Assembly: GCF_030527965.1 (NCBI RefSeq)
Contig: NZ_JAUMZU010000012.1
Coordinates: 21,893 to 85,892 of the forward strand
Length of the DNA: 64,000 nt
Source: Neisseria sp.
GTDB taxonomy: Bacteria > Pseudomonadota > Gammaproteobacteria > Burkholderiales > Neisseriaceae
Direction: 5' to 3'
The notes below the pieces were generated by a model. That model was given only the letters and a program-made list of their open reading frames with translations, had not been told where the DNA came from and did no database searches. The position numbers were made by a program, and so were the translations under genes. Of the stretch, positions 1 to 9,871 are shown one piece after another (position 1 is the first letter of the stretch; each line of letters opens with the position of its first letter).

Positions 1-1062
<1,062 letters not shown>

Positions 1063-1095
1063 GGGCCGAGTCGGTTTTGTTGAGAAAATACGGTT

Positions 1096-1146
1096 CCCCT
1101 GCCGTTTTCAGATAAGCCTGTCTGAAAACGGCAGGGGAGTTTTATT
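1096..1146 (+). terminator. bidirectional hairpin terminator between cinA-like gene and bioF
   Basis: A 17-base perfect inverted repeat (arms 1096-1112 and 1121-1137, loop 8) is followed by a GTTTTATT tract on the plus strand. On the minus strand the stem runs into a TATTTT tract, so it can also end bioF. The loop and right arm contain an 11-base partial DUS. Confidence 0.8.
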
Positions 1147-1154
1147 GGGTTTGT

Positions 1155-2297
1155 TTATTTAGTTAGCCGTGTGTCGGGCAGCTCGGGTAGCAGGGAAATC
1201 AACCAGTCGATATCGGTTTCGCTCATGGCGGCAGTTAGTGAAAAGCGCAGGCGGGCGGTGCCGGGCGGAACGGTGGATGGGCGGATGGGTAAGCTGTAGC
1301 AGCCTTGTCGTTGTAGCTCTTCGGCGGCTTGTTCGGCTGCGCGATTGCTGCCTAGGATATAGGGAACGATATGGCTTTGGCCGGGCATGGGCAGATGGCG
1401 TTGGCTTATTGCGCTGCGTAGGCGGGTGGCGATATGAGCAAGATGGCGCCGTTTGTCTGACCAGCCGGCGAATTTCTGGAAGATGAAATCCGACCATGCG
1501 GCTTGCAGCGGCGGCAGGGCGGTGCTGAAAATCAATGGGCGGGCGGTGTTGATCAAATAGTTTTTTAAAATATCGTTACAGATGGCGTAGGCGCCTTGCG
1601 AGGCGGCGGCTTTGCCGAAGGTGCCGACCAGAATGTCGATGTCGTTCAGACAGGCTTCTTGTTCGGCCAGCCCTAAGCCGGTTGCGCCATATACGCCGAC
1701 GGCATGGGCTTCATCGAGATAGAGCAAAACGTTGGCGTATTGTTGTTTGAGTTGAACCAAGCGGGCCAGGGGTGCGAAATCGCCGTCCATGCTGAACAGG
1801 CTTTCGGTTACGATGATGACGTGTTGGTAAGCGGCGGCATGTTGCTCAAGCAAAACGGCAAGCTGAGCGGTATCGTTGTGGCGGAAGCGTTTATACGGTG
1901 CGCCGGATAGGCGGATGCCGTCAATCAGGCTGGCATGAACTAGTTTGTCGGCCAGAATCAGGGTCTGCCGGTTGGCTAGGGCGGGCAAGATGCCGATGTT
2001 GGTGTGATAGCCGCTGTTGAAGAGCAGAGCCGGCCGGCCGTAGGCCTGTTGCAAGGTATGTTCGAGTGCTTCGTGATGTTCGGAATTGCCGGTTAAAAGG
2101 CGCGACGAGGTGCTGCCGAGGGCAGGCAGCGGCCTGTCTGAAAAGCGTTCAAGGAACTCGGCCTGCCATTTGGGGGATTGGGTCAAACCGAGATAATCGT
2201 TGCCGCTGAGGTTGAGACGGCAGGTCGGGGCGGATGTCAGGCGGCGCAACTGGCTTTGCGCTTGTAGCTGTTCGAGCTGAGCTTGGTAGCGCTTCAT
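1155..2297 (-). CDS. bioF: 8-amino-7-oxononanoate synthase
   Basis: A 380-residue pyridoxal-phosphate enzyme of biotin synthesis that condenses pimeloyl-ACP (or -CoA) with L-alanine. The N-terminus carries [10 protein letters not shown], typical of BioF/KBL enzymes. The middle has [15 protein letters not shown] (PLP-binding aspartate and histidine), and the Schiff-base lysine lies in [13 protein letters not shown] near residue 227. The start [10 protein letters not shown] is chosen because its ATG overlaps the bioA stop as ATGA (2294-2297), the usual sign of translational coupling; an upstream extension of the open frame lies inside bioA. It is the second gene of a bioA-bioF operon on the minus strand. 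Confidence 0.93.
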   Translation of the reverse strand: MKRYQAQLEQLQAQSQLRRLTSAPTCRLNLSGNDYLGLTQSPKWQAEFLERFSDRPLPALGSTSSRLLTGNSEHHEALEHTLQQAYGRPALLFNSGYHTNIGILPALANRQTLILADKLVHASLIDGIRLSGAPYKRFRHNDTAQLAVLLEQHAAAYQHVIIVTESLFSMDGDFAPLARLVQLKQQYANVLLYLDEAHAVGVYGATGLGLAEQEACLNDIDILVGTFGKAAASQGAYAICNDILKNYLINTARPLIFSTALPPLQAAWSDFIFQKFAGWSDKRRHLAHIATRLRSAISQRHLPMPGQSHIVPYILGSNRAAEQAAEELQRQGCYSLPIRPSTVPPGTARLRFSLTAAMSETDIDWLISLLPELPDTRLTK

Positions 2298-3589
2298 TCT
2301 GGTATTCCGTATTCTTGCCGCAATGCGCGGAGCAGCCCGTCGGTAAGGCGGCTCAATTCGTTTTCGCTGATGATAAACGGCGGCATGATGTAAGCCAGTT
2401 TGCCAAAAGGCCGTACCCAAACGCCGTTTTCTACCAAGCGCGGTTGCAAGGTTTGCATGTTGACGGGTTCTTTCATTTCAATTACGCCGATGGCGCCCAA
2501 AACGCGCACTTCTGCTACGCAAGGCCATTGCGCAGCGGGTGCTAATTGGGTTTTCAGACAGGCTTCAATGTTATGCACACGCTGCTGCCAGTTGCTTTCG
2601 ATTAATAAATCAATGCTTTCGGCTGCGATGGCGCAGGCAAGCGGATTGGCGGTAAAGGTGGGGCCGTGCATCAGGCAGGCGGCATCGCTTTGGCTGATGG
2701 TGTGGGCGATGTGGCGGGTGGTGGCGATGGCGGAGAGGGTAAGGTAGCCGCCGGTCAGGCCTTTGCCTAGGGTGATGATGTCTGGCGTGATGCCGGCGTG
2801 TTGCAGCGCGAACAAGCGGCCTGTTCGGCCGAAGCCGGTGGCGATTTCGTCGAAAATCAAGAAAACGCCGTGCTCGCTGCATAGCTGGCGCGCTTGGCGC
2901 AGATATTCGGGATGGTAGAAATACATGCCGCCGGCGCCTTGTACGATGGGTTCTAAAATCAGGGCTGCGATTTCGTTGCTTTTTTTAGCTAATAAGTCGG
3001 CCAGCGGTTCGATGCTTGAGGGTTGCCATGGGCCGTGAAAGCGGCTGCCGGGTTGCGGCAGGAAATATTGCACGGGCAGGCTGCTGCCGAACAGGCCGTG
3101 CATGCCGGTAACCGGATCGCACACTGACATGGCATGCCATGTGTCGCCGTGATAGCCGGAACGGATGGTGGCGAAAGTGCGCTTTTCAGGCAGGCTTTTT
3201 GCATATTGGTATTGCAGCGCCATTTTCATCGCCACTTCCACCGCAACCGAGCCGCTATCGGCAAAGAAAATTTGGTTGAGGTTAGGGGGAAGAAGGGCAA
3301 CGAGTTTTTCCGCCAGCCGGGCGGCAGGTTCGTGGGTTAGCCCGCCGAACATAACGTGCGCCATTTTTTCAAGTTGCTTGTGTGCAGCGGCATTGAGCCG
3401 CGGATGGTTATAGCCGTGTAATGCGGCCCACCATGAAGACATGCCGTCGATAAGCGTTCTGCCGTCAGCAAGCGTCAGCGTGCAACCTTGAGCCGAGGCT
3501 ACTGGGTAGACCGGCAAAGGATTGGGTATGGCGGCGTACGGATGCCAGATGTGCTGTTGATCGATACGGAGGATGTGTTCGGGGGTCAT
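2294..3589 (-). CDS. bioA: adenosylmethionine-8-amino-7-oxononanoate aminotransferase
   Basis: A 431-residue class III aminotransferase that moves an amino group from S-adenosylmethionine to 8-amino-7-oxononanoate, giving 7,8-diaminopelargonate: the biotin step after BioF. The N-terminal IWHPYA and [16 protein letters not shown] are typical BioA signatures. [11 protein letters not shown] and the PLP lysine in [10 protein letters not shown] (near residue 276) are present. The length matches the family. The stop overlaps the bioF start by four bases. Upstream, on the minus strand, is a paired-DUS hairpin separating it from amiC. Confidence 0.94.
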   Translation of the reverse strand: MTPEHILRIDQQHIWHPYAAIPNPLPVYPVASAQGCTLTLADGRTLIDGMSSWWAALHGYNHPRLNAAAHKQLEKMAHVMFGGLTHEPAARLAEKLVALLPPNLNQIFFADSGSVAVEVAMKMALQYQYAKSLPEKRTFATIRSGYHGDTWHAMSVCDPVTGMHGLFGSSLPVQYFLPQPGSRFHGPWQPSSIEPLADLLAKKSNEIAALILEPIVQGAGGMYFYHPEYLRQARQLCSEHGVFLIFDEIATGFGRTGRLFALQHAGITPDIITLGKGLTGGYLTLSAIATTRHIAHTISQSDAACLMHGPTFTANPLACAIAAESIDLLIESNWQQRVHNIEACLKTQLAPAAQWPCVAEVRVLGAIGVIEMKEPVNMQTLQPRLVENGVWVRPFGKLAYIMPPFIISENELSRLTDGLLRALRQEYGIPE

Positions 3590-3608
3590 GGTATGGCTTT
3601 AGTTACAA

Positions 3609-3638
3609 ATGCCTGTCTGAATTTTTTCAGACAGGCAT
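3609..3638 (-). terminator. inverted DUS pair, terminator-like, after amiC
   Basis: Two exact DUS copies (3609-3621 and, inverted, 3626-3638) form a 13-base stem with a 4-base loop just downstream of the amiC stop on the minus strand. The T-run after the stem is poor, so termination is inferred from position. Confidence 0.7.
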
Positions 3639-3654
3639 TGTGAGTTAATACTGC

Positions 3655-4929
3655 TTAACGGCGTAACACGGCTTTGTTCAGATAGGATTTGATGCCGGAA
3701 GCAATGGCATCGGCGCATTTTTCGCGGAATTCGTTGCTGGCGAGCAAGCGTTCTTCGGCAGGGTTGGAAATAAATGCGGTTTCCACCAAAATGGAAGGAA
3801 TGTCGGGCGCACGCAATACGGCGAAATTGGCGCGGTCGACGCTGCCTTTGTGCAGTTTGTTGTGCTGCTTCATTTCATCCAATACTTTTTGCCCTAGCGT
3901 CAGGCTGTCTTTATTGGTAACGGTTTGCGTCATATCCAAAATGGTGCTGTCTACATCTCGATTACCCACGGTGCGAACGCCACCGATTAAATCCGAATTG
4001 TTTTGGGTTTGCGCGAGGAATTTGGCGCCCGCGCTGGTGGCGCCTTTGGTACTAAGCGCATAAACACCGGTGCCGCGGGCTTCGGGGTTGGTAAAGGCAT
4101 CGGCATGGATGGAAACGAAAACGTCTGCTTTCAGCTTGCGGGCTTTGGCCACGCGCACACCAAGAGGAATAAAGATGTCTTCGTTGCGGGTAAGGTGGGT
4201 TTGGTAGCCCATCGCTTCAAGCCGTTTTCTGGCCATGCGCGCAATGGCTAGTACCACGTCTTTTTCATGCAGGCCGGTGGAACCGGTTGCACCAGGGTCT
4301 TCGCCGCCGTGGCCGGGGTCGAGCATGACGATGGCTTTGCGTCTGCCGTTTTTATGGGAAGGCGTAGGTTCGTAATCTGCATCGGCAGACGGTGGATTAA
4401 CCGGCGGGGTGTCGGCACCGGTGCCTTGGCTGGTGATTTTCCCTTGGGAATAGTCTTCGAGCAGCGCCATAAGCGGGTCGCGTGCGTCGCCGGCAAGGGC
4501 GGGGTATAAGTCGACGACCAAGCGGTGTTTGAAATTGGCGACGGGATTCAGGCCAAATACCTGCGGATTGACGGCGGCTTTCAAATCGATAACTACGCGC
4601 ACCACGCCGGGCGCGTTTTGCCCGGCACGGATGCTTGAGATATAAGGGTCGTTGCGCTGAACTTTGCCGGCTAGTCCTTGCATTGCGCTGTTGAGCGTGA
4701 CGCCGCTGATGTCGATGACCAAACGGCGGGGATTATCCAGCGTGAAAAATTTATAATCGATGCGCTGGCTGGCTTCAATGGTTAGCCGCGTGTAGGCGTT
4801 GGCAGGCCAGATGCGCACGGCCAGAAACTGAGGCGCGGTTTTACGGCCTAAGGCAATAGGGGAAACACTGAGGAGCAGGCCGGCAGCGGCACTGCGCATG
4901 ATTTGGCGACGGGTTAGTTTTTTGTCCAT
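3655..4929 (-). CDS. amiC: N-acetylmuramoyl-L-alanine amidase, Tat-exported AmiC type
   Basis: A 424-residue periplasmic zinc amidase that cuts the bond between N-acetylmuramic acid and the peptide stem, needed for separating daughter cells. The N-terminus MDKKLTRRQIMRSAAAG is a twin-arginine signal (R7-R8) followed by a hydrophobic stretch. An AMIN domain (about residues 30-150), a low-complexity linker, and an Amidase_3 domain (from about 200) follow. Candidate zinc and catalytic residues are visible as DPGHGG, LHEKD, SIHADAF and a C-terminal VETAFISN. The ATG at 4927-4929 is preferred because it gives an intact Tat signal. The gene overlaps the end of tsaE by 16 bases, an arrangement also seen in other proteobacteria. 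Confidence 0.92.
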   Translation of the reverse strand: MDKKLTRRQIMRSAAAGLLLSVSPIALGRKTAPQFLAVRIWPANAYTRLTIEASQRIDYKFFTLDNPRRLVIDISGVTLNSAMQGLAGKVQRNDPYISSIRAGQNAPGVVRVVIDLKAAVNPQVFGLNPVANFKHRLVVDLYPALAGDARDPLMALLEDYSQGKITSQGTGADTPPVNPPSADADYEPTPSHKNGRRKAIVMLDPGHGGEDPGATGSTGLHEKDVVLAIARMARKRLEAMGYQTHLTRNEDIFIPLGVRVAKARKLKADVFVSIHADAFTNPEARGTGVYALSTKGATSAGAKFLAQTQNNSDLIGGVRTVGNRDVDSTILDMTQTVTNKDSLTLGQKVLDEMKQHNKLHKGSVDRANFAVLRAPDIPSILVETAFISNPAEERLLASNEFREKCADAIASGIKSYLNKAVLRR

Positions 4930-5387
4930 ATTTCCAAACTTTTCTGGCTTTGCGGTGTGTGTGCGGTCAGGGTACACAATCTGCCTTCATCTTGATGCTC
5001 AAACGATAAGGTTATTTCGGCCTGTGGTACGAAATCGCCGCCTTGTTGCGGCCATTCTATGAGGCAGATGCTTTTCTCGTTGAAGAGTTCATCCAAGCCC
5101 GCATCTTCCCATTCTTCGGGGGAAGTAAAACGGTAGAGGTCGAAATGATTTAGGATGAATGAAGGCAGAGGGTAAGATTCGACTAAGGTGTAGGTGGGGC
5201 TTTTAACGGTCCCTGTGTAGCCCAGAGTGCGCAGCAGGCCGCGTGTGAATGTGGTTTTTCCTGCTCCCAGCCCGCCTTCTAAGTAGATAACCAGCGGCGC
5301 TGATAAATACGGTGCAAGCGAGGCGCCCAGAGCGGTCGTAGCGGCCTCGTCGGGCAAAAAGACTGTATGGGTAACAGGGCACGTCAT
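4914..5387 (-). CDS. tsaE: tRNA threonylcarbamoyladenosine biosynthesis ATPase TsaE
   Basis: A 157-residue P-loop protein acting with TsaB and TsaD in the t6A37 modification of ANN-decoding tRNAs. Walker A is GGLGAGKTT (residues 38-46). The family signature SPTYTLVESY, then HFDLYR and the acidic EEWEDAGLDEL are all visible, and the length is normal. It is the first gene of a tsaE-amiC pair and is divergent from murI across a 182-base gap in which I found no firm promoter. Confidence 0.94.
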   Translation of the reverse strand: MTCPVTHTVFLPDEAATTALGASLAPYLSAPLVIYLEGGLGAGKTTFTRGLLRTLGYTGTVKSPTYTLVESYPLPSFILNHFDLYRFTSPEEWEDAGLDELFNEKSICLIEWPQQGGDFVPQAEITLSFEHQDEGRLCTLTAHTPQSQKSLEIWTKN

Positions 5388-5569
5388 ATTTATATGATGA
5401 GAAGATCGAAATAAAGTGTTTATTATGCGTGAATTGAAACGTTTTGCAAACCGTGGCGACTGCTAAATTTGATTAAAATAGGGCGTTTAAATCGGTGTAC
5501 AATAATAAATTCTTGATTAACCGTACAAGCATTTGCTTGCCTGTGCTTTCAAATACAATAGAACCGGAC

Positions 5570-6379
5570 ATGACCAATTTAAACCAGCGCCCCATCGGGG
5601 TGTTTGATTCAGGAGTAGGCGGGTTGACTGTGGTGCGGGCGCTGATGGAGCGTTTGCCGATGGAAAATATCGTTTATTTCGGCGATACCGCCCGCGTGCC
5701 TTATGGCGTAAAATCGCGCGCGACCATAGAAACATTCACTGCGCAAATCGTTGAATTTTTATTGCAAAACGAGGTTAAGGCGTTGATTATTGCCTGTAAT
5801 ACCATTGCGGCGGTGGCCGGGCAGAGGGTGCGCCAGATGGCGGGCAATATGCCGGTGCTAGACGTGATCACCGCGGGTGCGCAAGCTGCCTTGACGGCTA
5901 CGGCAAGCAACCGAATCGGTGTGATTGCAACGAATACTACTGTTAACAGCAATGCTTATGCCCGCGCCATTCATGGCCGTAATCCGCAGGTTTTGGTGCA
6001 GTCGCAGGCGTGCCCTTTGTTTGTGCCGCTGGTGGAAGAGGGGTGGCTGGACCATGAGGTTACCCGGTTGACGGCGCGGGAATATCTGAAGCCGTTGCTG
6101 GCAGAAGACATCGATACGCTGGTGTTGGGTTGTACGCATTATCCGTTGTTGAAGCCGTTGTTGCGCAGAGAGGCGCCGGGGGTGACTTTGGTTGATTCTG
6201 CGCTGACTACGGCAGAAGCCACTGCGCATGCACTGGCGGAAACGGGTTTGCTGAATGAGGCGGGTTCCGTTGCGGATTACCGTTTTTATGTGAGTGATAT
6301 TCCTTTACGTTTCCAAACAATCGGCGAGCGTTTTCTGGGAAGAAGCTTGGAACAGCTGGAGATGGTGAGTTTAGGCTAA
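5570..6379 (+). CDS. murI: glutamate racemase
   Basis: A 269-residue cofactor-independent racemase that supplies D-glutamate for peptidoglycan. The aspartate/serine pair lies in GVFDSGVGGLTV (D13, S14), and the two catalytic cysteines are in IIACNT (C76) and LGCTHYPLL (C188). The open frame extends 25 codons upstream without family resemblance, so the start MTNLNQRPIGVF at 5570 is chosen; the ribosome site there is weak. A hairpin made of an altered DUS pair follows at 6405-6441. Confidence 0.93.
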   Translation: MTNLNQRPIGVFDSGVGGLTVVRALMERLPMENIVYFGDTARVPYGVKSRATIETFTAQIVEFLLQNEVKALIIACNTIAAVAGQRVRQMAGNMPVLDVITAGAQAALTATASNRIGVIATNTTVNSNAYARAIHGRNPQVLVQSQACPLFVPLVEEGWLDHEVTRLTAREYLKPLLAEDIDTLVLGCTHYPLLKPLLRREAPGVTLVDSALTTAEATAHALAETGLLNEAGSVADYRFYVSDIPLRFQTIGERFLGRSLEQLEMVSLG

Positions 6380-6404
6380 TATATTGTTTTTACATAATTT
6401 CATG

Positions 6405-6441
6405 ACAATGTCTGTCTGAATAATTTCAGACAGACATTGTT
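6405..6441 (+). terminator. murI terminator built from a mutated DUS pair
   Basis: Arms ACAATGTCTGTCTGAA and TTCAGACAGACATTGT flank a 4-5 base loop and are followed by TGCTTTTG. Both arms carry the same C-to-T change relative to the normal DUS, so pairing is kept while the uptake motif is altered. Confidence 0.72.
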
Positions 6442-6591
6442 GCTTTTGGGAAAAAGGATATTTGTAAAAACGGTTTAAATCTGAAAAAACAGGAACTTTT
6501 TATTCAGAATGCGTTCTTATTTCCCAAATAGCATAAAAATTATGTTGTTTTCTTTCTGAATTGTAACCATAGAAGTTAAAGGAGCTTTATT

Positions 6592-6753
6592 ATGAAAAAA
6601 TATGTTGCTATCGTTGCTGCCGCTTTGGTTTCCAGCATGGTAATGGCTGCCCACAAACCGCACCGTATGCCGGTAAAAGCAGACGCTGCCAGCGCTCCTG
6701 TTAGCGCCAGCGCTCCTGTTGACGCTGCTAGCGGCACTTCTCTGCAAAAATAA
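6592..6753 (+). CDS. small secreted peptide with SAPV repeat (53 aa)
   Basis: I do not recognise this gene. The ATG at 6592 follows a strong AAAGGAG at good spacing. The product starts MKKYVAIVAAALVSSMVMAA, a standard Sec signal peptide with likely cleavage after AMA or MAA, leaving about 33 residues rich in alanine, serine, proline and valine with a twofold SAPV/SAPVDAAS repeat and a basic HKPHRMPVK start. A well-formed terminator follows within 30 bases, so it looks like a single-gene unit. The mature peptide is probably periplasmic; the function is unknown. Confidence 0.72.
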   Translation: MKKYVAIVAAALVSSMVMAAHKPHRMPVKADAASAPVSASAPVDAASGTSLQK

Positions 6754-6778
6754 GCTTTTAACGCTTAGTTGTTAAGCT

Positions 6779-6814
6779 TAAAAACCGGATTTTTAAATAA
6801 ATCCGGTTTTTTGC
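6779..6814 (+). terminator. rho-independent terminator of the small secreted peptide gene
   Basis: Stem AAAACCGGATTT (6781-6792) with AAATCCGGTTTT (6799-6810), loop 6 bases, followed by TTGCATTTG. It lies 27 bases after the stop codon. Confidence 0.85.
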
Positions 6815-6861
6815 ATTTGTATTTTGTATGAAGAATTCGTCGCTAAGTAGAGACGGTCGGT

Positions 6862-8832
6862 CTACGGGTTTTTAGCGTAAGCCTTCAACGCTTTTCTGAC
6901 ACGAGCCAGCCATGCGTGTTGTTCGGCCGGTTTCGGTGCTTGATCAGCGGCGTATTGCCAGTATTCGTATTGCTTCAAAAGGTCTTGTAGCTGGTGGTTG
7001 CCCATGCCGTTTTGCTGCATCATTTCCCGTAATTCGGCGGCGGTCAGGCCGTGGCGGGTATCGTCGTCTTCCCCGAACAGTGCTGTTTTGAGCAGAGCAA
7101 AGCCTTCTTGCAACGGGTTTTGGTCGTTGCGGCGGCCTTTTCGCCACCATAGGGCGATTGGAACCAAGGCCAGTAAACCGCCTAGTCCTAAAACCAGTAT
7201 GAAATTGCCGAAGTTAAAACCGCCCAATCCGAGTTGAGCAAACAAGCTGTTTTGCCGGCTTTGATCATAATTGACCACCCATTGCTGCCAATAATACTGG
7301 CCGGTTTCGCGCCATTGCGAGAGCGAATCGCTGTTGTGGATTAAGTTTTGTTCCGATTGAGGAAGTGCTTGTTGCAAACCGCTGCTGATACGCTGGGAAG
7401 ATACGGCGGCGGTAGGGTCGACGCGCAGCCAGATGCGTTCTTCCGGCAACCATACTTCGGCCCATGCGTGGGCGTTTTTGGCGCGGATTTGCCAGAAGCG
7501 GCCTTCGCTGATGTATTCGGCGCCCTGATAGCCGGTAACAACGCGCGCGGGCAAGCCTGCGGCTCGCATCATGACAACGAAGCTTTGCGCATAGTGTTCG
7601 CAGAAACCTTGTTTGGTTTCGAACATGAAAGCATCTATGCTGTTGTTGCCTTCCGTTAGCGGTGGTTGGAGGGTATAGGAAAAAGTGTTGCGACGATAAT
7701 AATTTAATGTTTTTTGAATGAAATCGCGTGGGCCGGATGATTGTTGCGCCAGATTTTGCGCCAGAATGCGGGTGCGCGTGTTGCCTTGTGGCAGGCGGCG
7801 GTAAAAATTGGCTACCGCTGGGGTCAACGGCTCAAACAGTTGCGTGTCGGTTTGGGCTTCCAATGACACGCGGCGCAGGCTTTCGCGGCTCCGTTCCGCT
7901 CGCAATACGTTCCCTGTACGGCGTACGATGCCTTGCGGTAGAGCGCCGGAAGGGTAATCTAGAGCTGGAATAACGCCGTTTTGATCGCGCAATATCATTT
8001 GATATGACAGGGTATGCGCTTGATCGGGTTTGGCTGACGAATCGTCGGTTGTGTCGCCGAGCGGAGCACGCCATGTGGTGCCGTCGAATTCAGTCATGAC
8101 GATGGCGCGCCAATACATTTCTTCCGGTTTGGGCACTCGGTTGGTGAATGTGATGTTGGCTACCCATTCGTCGCTCTGCACCAGATTGCTGATGCTGCCC
8201 GGCTTCATGGTATCGGAAAGACCGGTTTTCGCTTGGTTGGACGAAGGTTGCGGGATGCGCCATAAAGGCTCGCTTTTACGAGGCGCGGCAATAAACAGCA
8301 CAACCATCAGAGGCAGGGTCAGCAATAAAGCCTGCATGCCGGTTTGAGCCGCATTCTTCAGCGTCAGCCCGCCTAACATGCCGAAACAGATGCTGATGCC
8401 AAAGAGGTTGAGCAAGACCCATAAGCCTACAGACAGGCTTTGGTTGAATAATACGCCGGTGCCGATCAGAATCAGCATCGCCAACAGAAGCACTTGCCAA
8501 TCGCGTCGGGTTTGGCTCTCGAAGGCTTTAAGCACGACCATCAGCAACAGAAAGGAAATACCACCTTCCCTGCCGTATAGGGCGCCGAGCTGAGTCCATA
8601 CGAGTGCGCCTGATGCTACCAGTAAAATGAGCAATGCGGCGGGCGGAGTTTTGCTGCGGCCGATTTGAATCAGTAAGAGGCGTGCGGTTAAGAGTGCCGT
8701 AAACATCAGCATGATGCTGACGGGCAGATTCATCGCCAACGGCAGCGCGGCCATCAGCAGCACCAACAGAACGGCCGCTTGCGCGGCAGGGCGGGGCTGC
8801 TCGGATAGGAAGGGTGGGTTTTGAATAAACAT
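6862..8832 (-). CDS. TgpA-type transmembrane transglutaminase-like protein
   Basis: A 656-residue inner-membrane protein of the DUF3488/transglutaminase/DUF4129 type (Pseudomonas TgpA). The first 180 residues hold about six membrane segments. A periplasmic domain follows with a papain-like triad visible as GFCEHYA (Cys near 409), NAHAWAEVW (His near 455) and RVDPTAA (Asp near 470). One more membrane segment (about 550-570) and a cytoplasmic tail complete it. It is the last gene of a MoxR-DUF58-TgpA set, a frequently conserved trio; the substrate is not known. A spaced inverted DUS pair separates it from the DUF58 gene. Confidence 0.86.
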   Translation of the reverse strand: MFIQNPPFLSEQPRPAAQAAVLLVLLMAALPLAMNLPVSIMLMFTALLTARLLLIQIGRSKTPPAALLILLVASGALVWTQLGALYGREGGISFLLLMVVLKAFESQTRRDWQVLLLAMLILIGTGVLFNQSLSVGLWVLLNLFGISICFGMLGGLTLKNAAQTGMQALLLTLPLMVVLFIAAPRKSEPLWRIPQPSSNQAKTGLSDTMKPGSISNLVQSDEWVANITFTNRVPKPEEMYWRAIVMTEFDGTTWRAPLGDTTDDSSAKPDQAHTLSYQMILRDQNGVIPALDYPSGALPQGIVRRTGNVLRAERSRESLRRVSLEAQTDTQLFEPLTPAVANFYRRLPQGNTRTRILAQNLAQQSSGPRDFIQKTLNYYRRNTFSYTLQPPLTEGNNSIDAFMFETKQGFCEHYAQSFVVMMRAAGLPARVVTGYQGAEYISEGRFWQIRAKNAHAWAEVWLPEERIWLRVDPTAAVSSQRISSGLQQALPQSEQNLIHNSDSLSQWRETGQYYWQQWVVNYDQSRQNSLFAQLGLGGFNFGNFILVLGLGGLLALVPIALWWRKGRRNDQNPLQEGFALLKTALFGEDDDTRHGLTAAELREMMQQNGMGNHQLQDLLKQYEYWQYAADQAPKPAEQHAWLARVRKALKAYAKNP

Positions 8833-8859
8833 GGTGGTTAGTCAACGTAATGTGTGTTT

Positions 8860-8911
8860 TTCAGACAGGCATTTATGGTTTTAGGTTTGCAAACATGAAT
8901 GCCTGTCTGAA
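8860..8911. repeat. widely spaced inverted DUS pair between DUF58 and tgpA-like genes
   Basis: Exact DUS copies at 8860-8872 (reverse) and 8899-8911 (forward) enclose a 26-base loop. In the direction of transcription (minus) no T-run follows the stem, so read-through into the TgpA-like gene is likely and the pair is better described as a repeat than a terminator. Confidence 0.75.
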
Positions 8912-8926
8912 AACAGGCATGCTGTT

Positions 8927-9871
8927 TTAAAGCAAGGCTAAGGCGGTCAGTGCGATTTCGCGCTGGCCTTTTTGCGGCATCACGGTTTGATGAGGCAGCT
9001 CCAGAATATAGGGCAGATTGCTGCGTTCGGCTTCCAATACCCGATAACAAAGCAAACCGGCCAAACGGTCTTTATCGGCTTGGGCAGGATAATCTCGATA
9101 TGAAATAACCATATTGCGCAGCGCGGCTTGCGGCTCTTCAAAGCGTTTATCCAGCATTTCTCCGGTTTTTGCGTAAGTTTTCCACGCCACATGCTGTAAA
9201 GACGTACCGGCTTGATGCACTTGGAGATAAGCCAATTCATCGCCGCCTTGAATCCGTGGGCGGGCCGGGTCTTCTTCTCCGTCGGGCAAGGTTTGCTGCG
9301 GTGCCTGATGTTCGATTGGTGCCGGATAAACAACCGATTCGGTTTGAAATTGCCATGCGGTTTGCAACATGCTTAAACCGAAGGGTGCGATAGTGGCCAC
9401 CTGCAAAACCGGAATATGCAGATAACCGCGCCGTAGTGTTACTACCTGCCAAATAAACGGTTCGGGCGTTTGGCTATCGATTATCCAGTTTTGCCATACG
9501 GGCAAACTGTTTTCCTGATGCCTGCCTGAATCCGTGCAAAGCCATAGCCAACGATTCCGTTTGTTTTCACTAGACGCGTAAAGCGCTAAATCGGCAGACA
9601 TACCGGCAAATATTTCATCCGGCATACGGATATTGGTTTTCAAAGCAGAAAGCTGACGTATGTTTAGTAATACAGCAATTACCATAAAACCGAGCAGCCA
9701 GAATGCAACGGCATAAGCTAGATTGACCTGATATTGCAAACCTACCAACCAAAGCAACCCGACCGCAACCAAAATTCCCACGCCGAAGCGGGTCGGGCGC
9801 AGGCGAAAGTGCCCGACGGCAACGGGCTCGGTTGCCGGAATAACAACGTCTTGCCGATTAAACAGAGACAT
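8927..9871 (-). CDS. DUF58 domain protein
   Basis: A 314-residue protein with two membrane segments near the N-terminus (about residues 28-75) and a C-terminal DUF58 region. The conserved GGDELAYLQVHQAGTSLQH stretch, in which DUF58 proteins have their arginine/aspartate-rich core, lies at about residues 210-230. DUF58 proteins are usually encoded beside MoxR ATPases, as here, and may be chaperone clients or partners. The ATG lies inside the end of the MoxR gene (14-base overlap), indicating translational coupling. The exact function is unknown. Confidence 0.85.
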   Translation of the reverse strand: MSLFNRQDVVIPATEPVAVGHFRLRPTRFGVGILVAVGLLWLVGLQYQVNLAYAVAFWLLGFMVIAVLLNIRQLSALKTNIRMPDEIFAGMSADLALYASSENKRNRWLWLCTDSGRHQENSLPVWQNWIIDSQTPEPFIWQVVTLRRGYLHIPVLQVATIAPFGLSMLQTAWQFQTESVVYPAPIEHQAPQQTLPDGEEDPARPRIQGGDELAYLQVHQAGTSLQHVAWKTYAKTGEMLDKRFEEPQAALRNMVISYRDYPAQADKDRLAGLLCYRVLEAERSNLPYILELPHQTVMPQKGQREIALTALALL

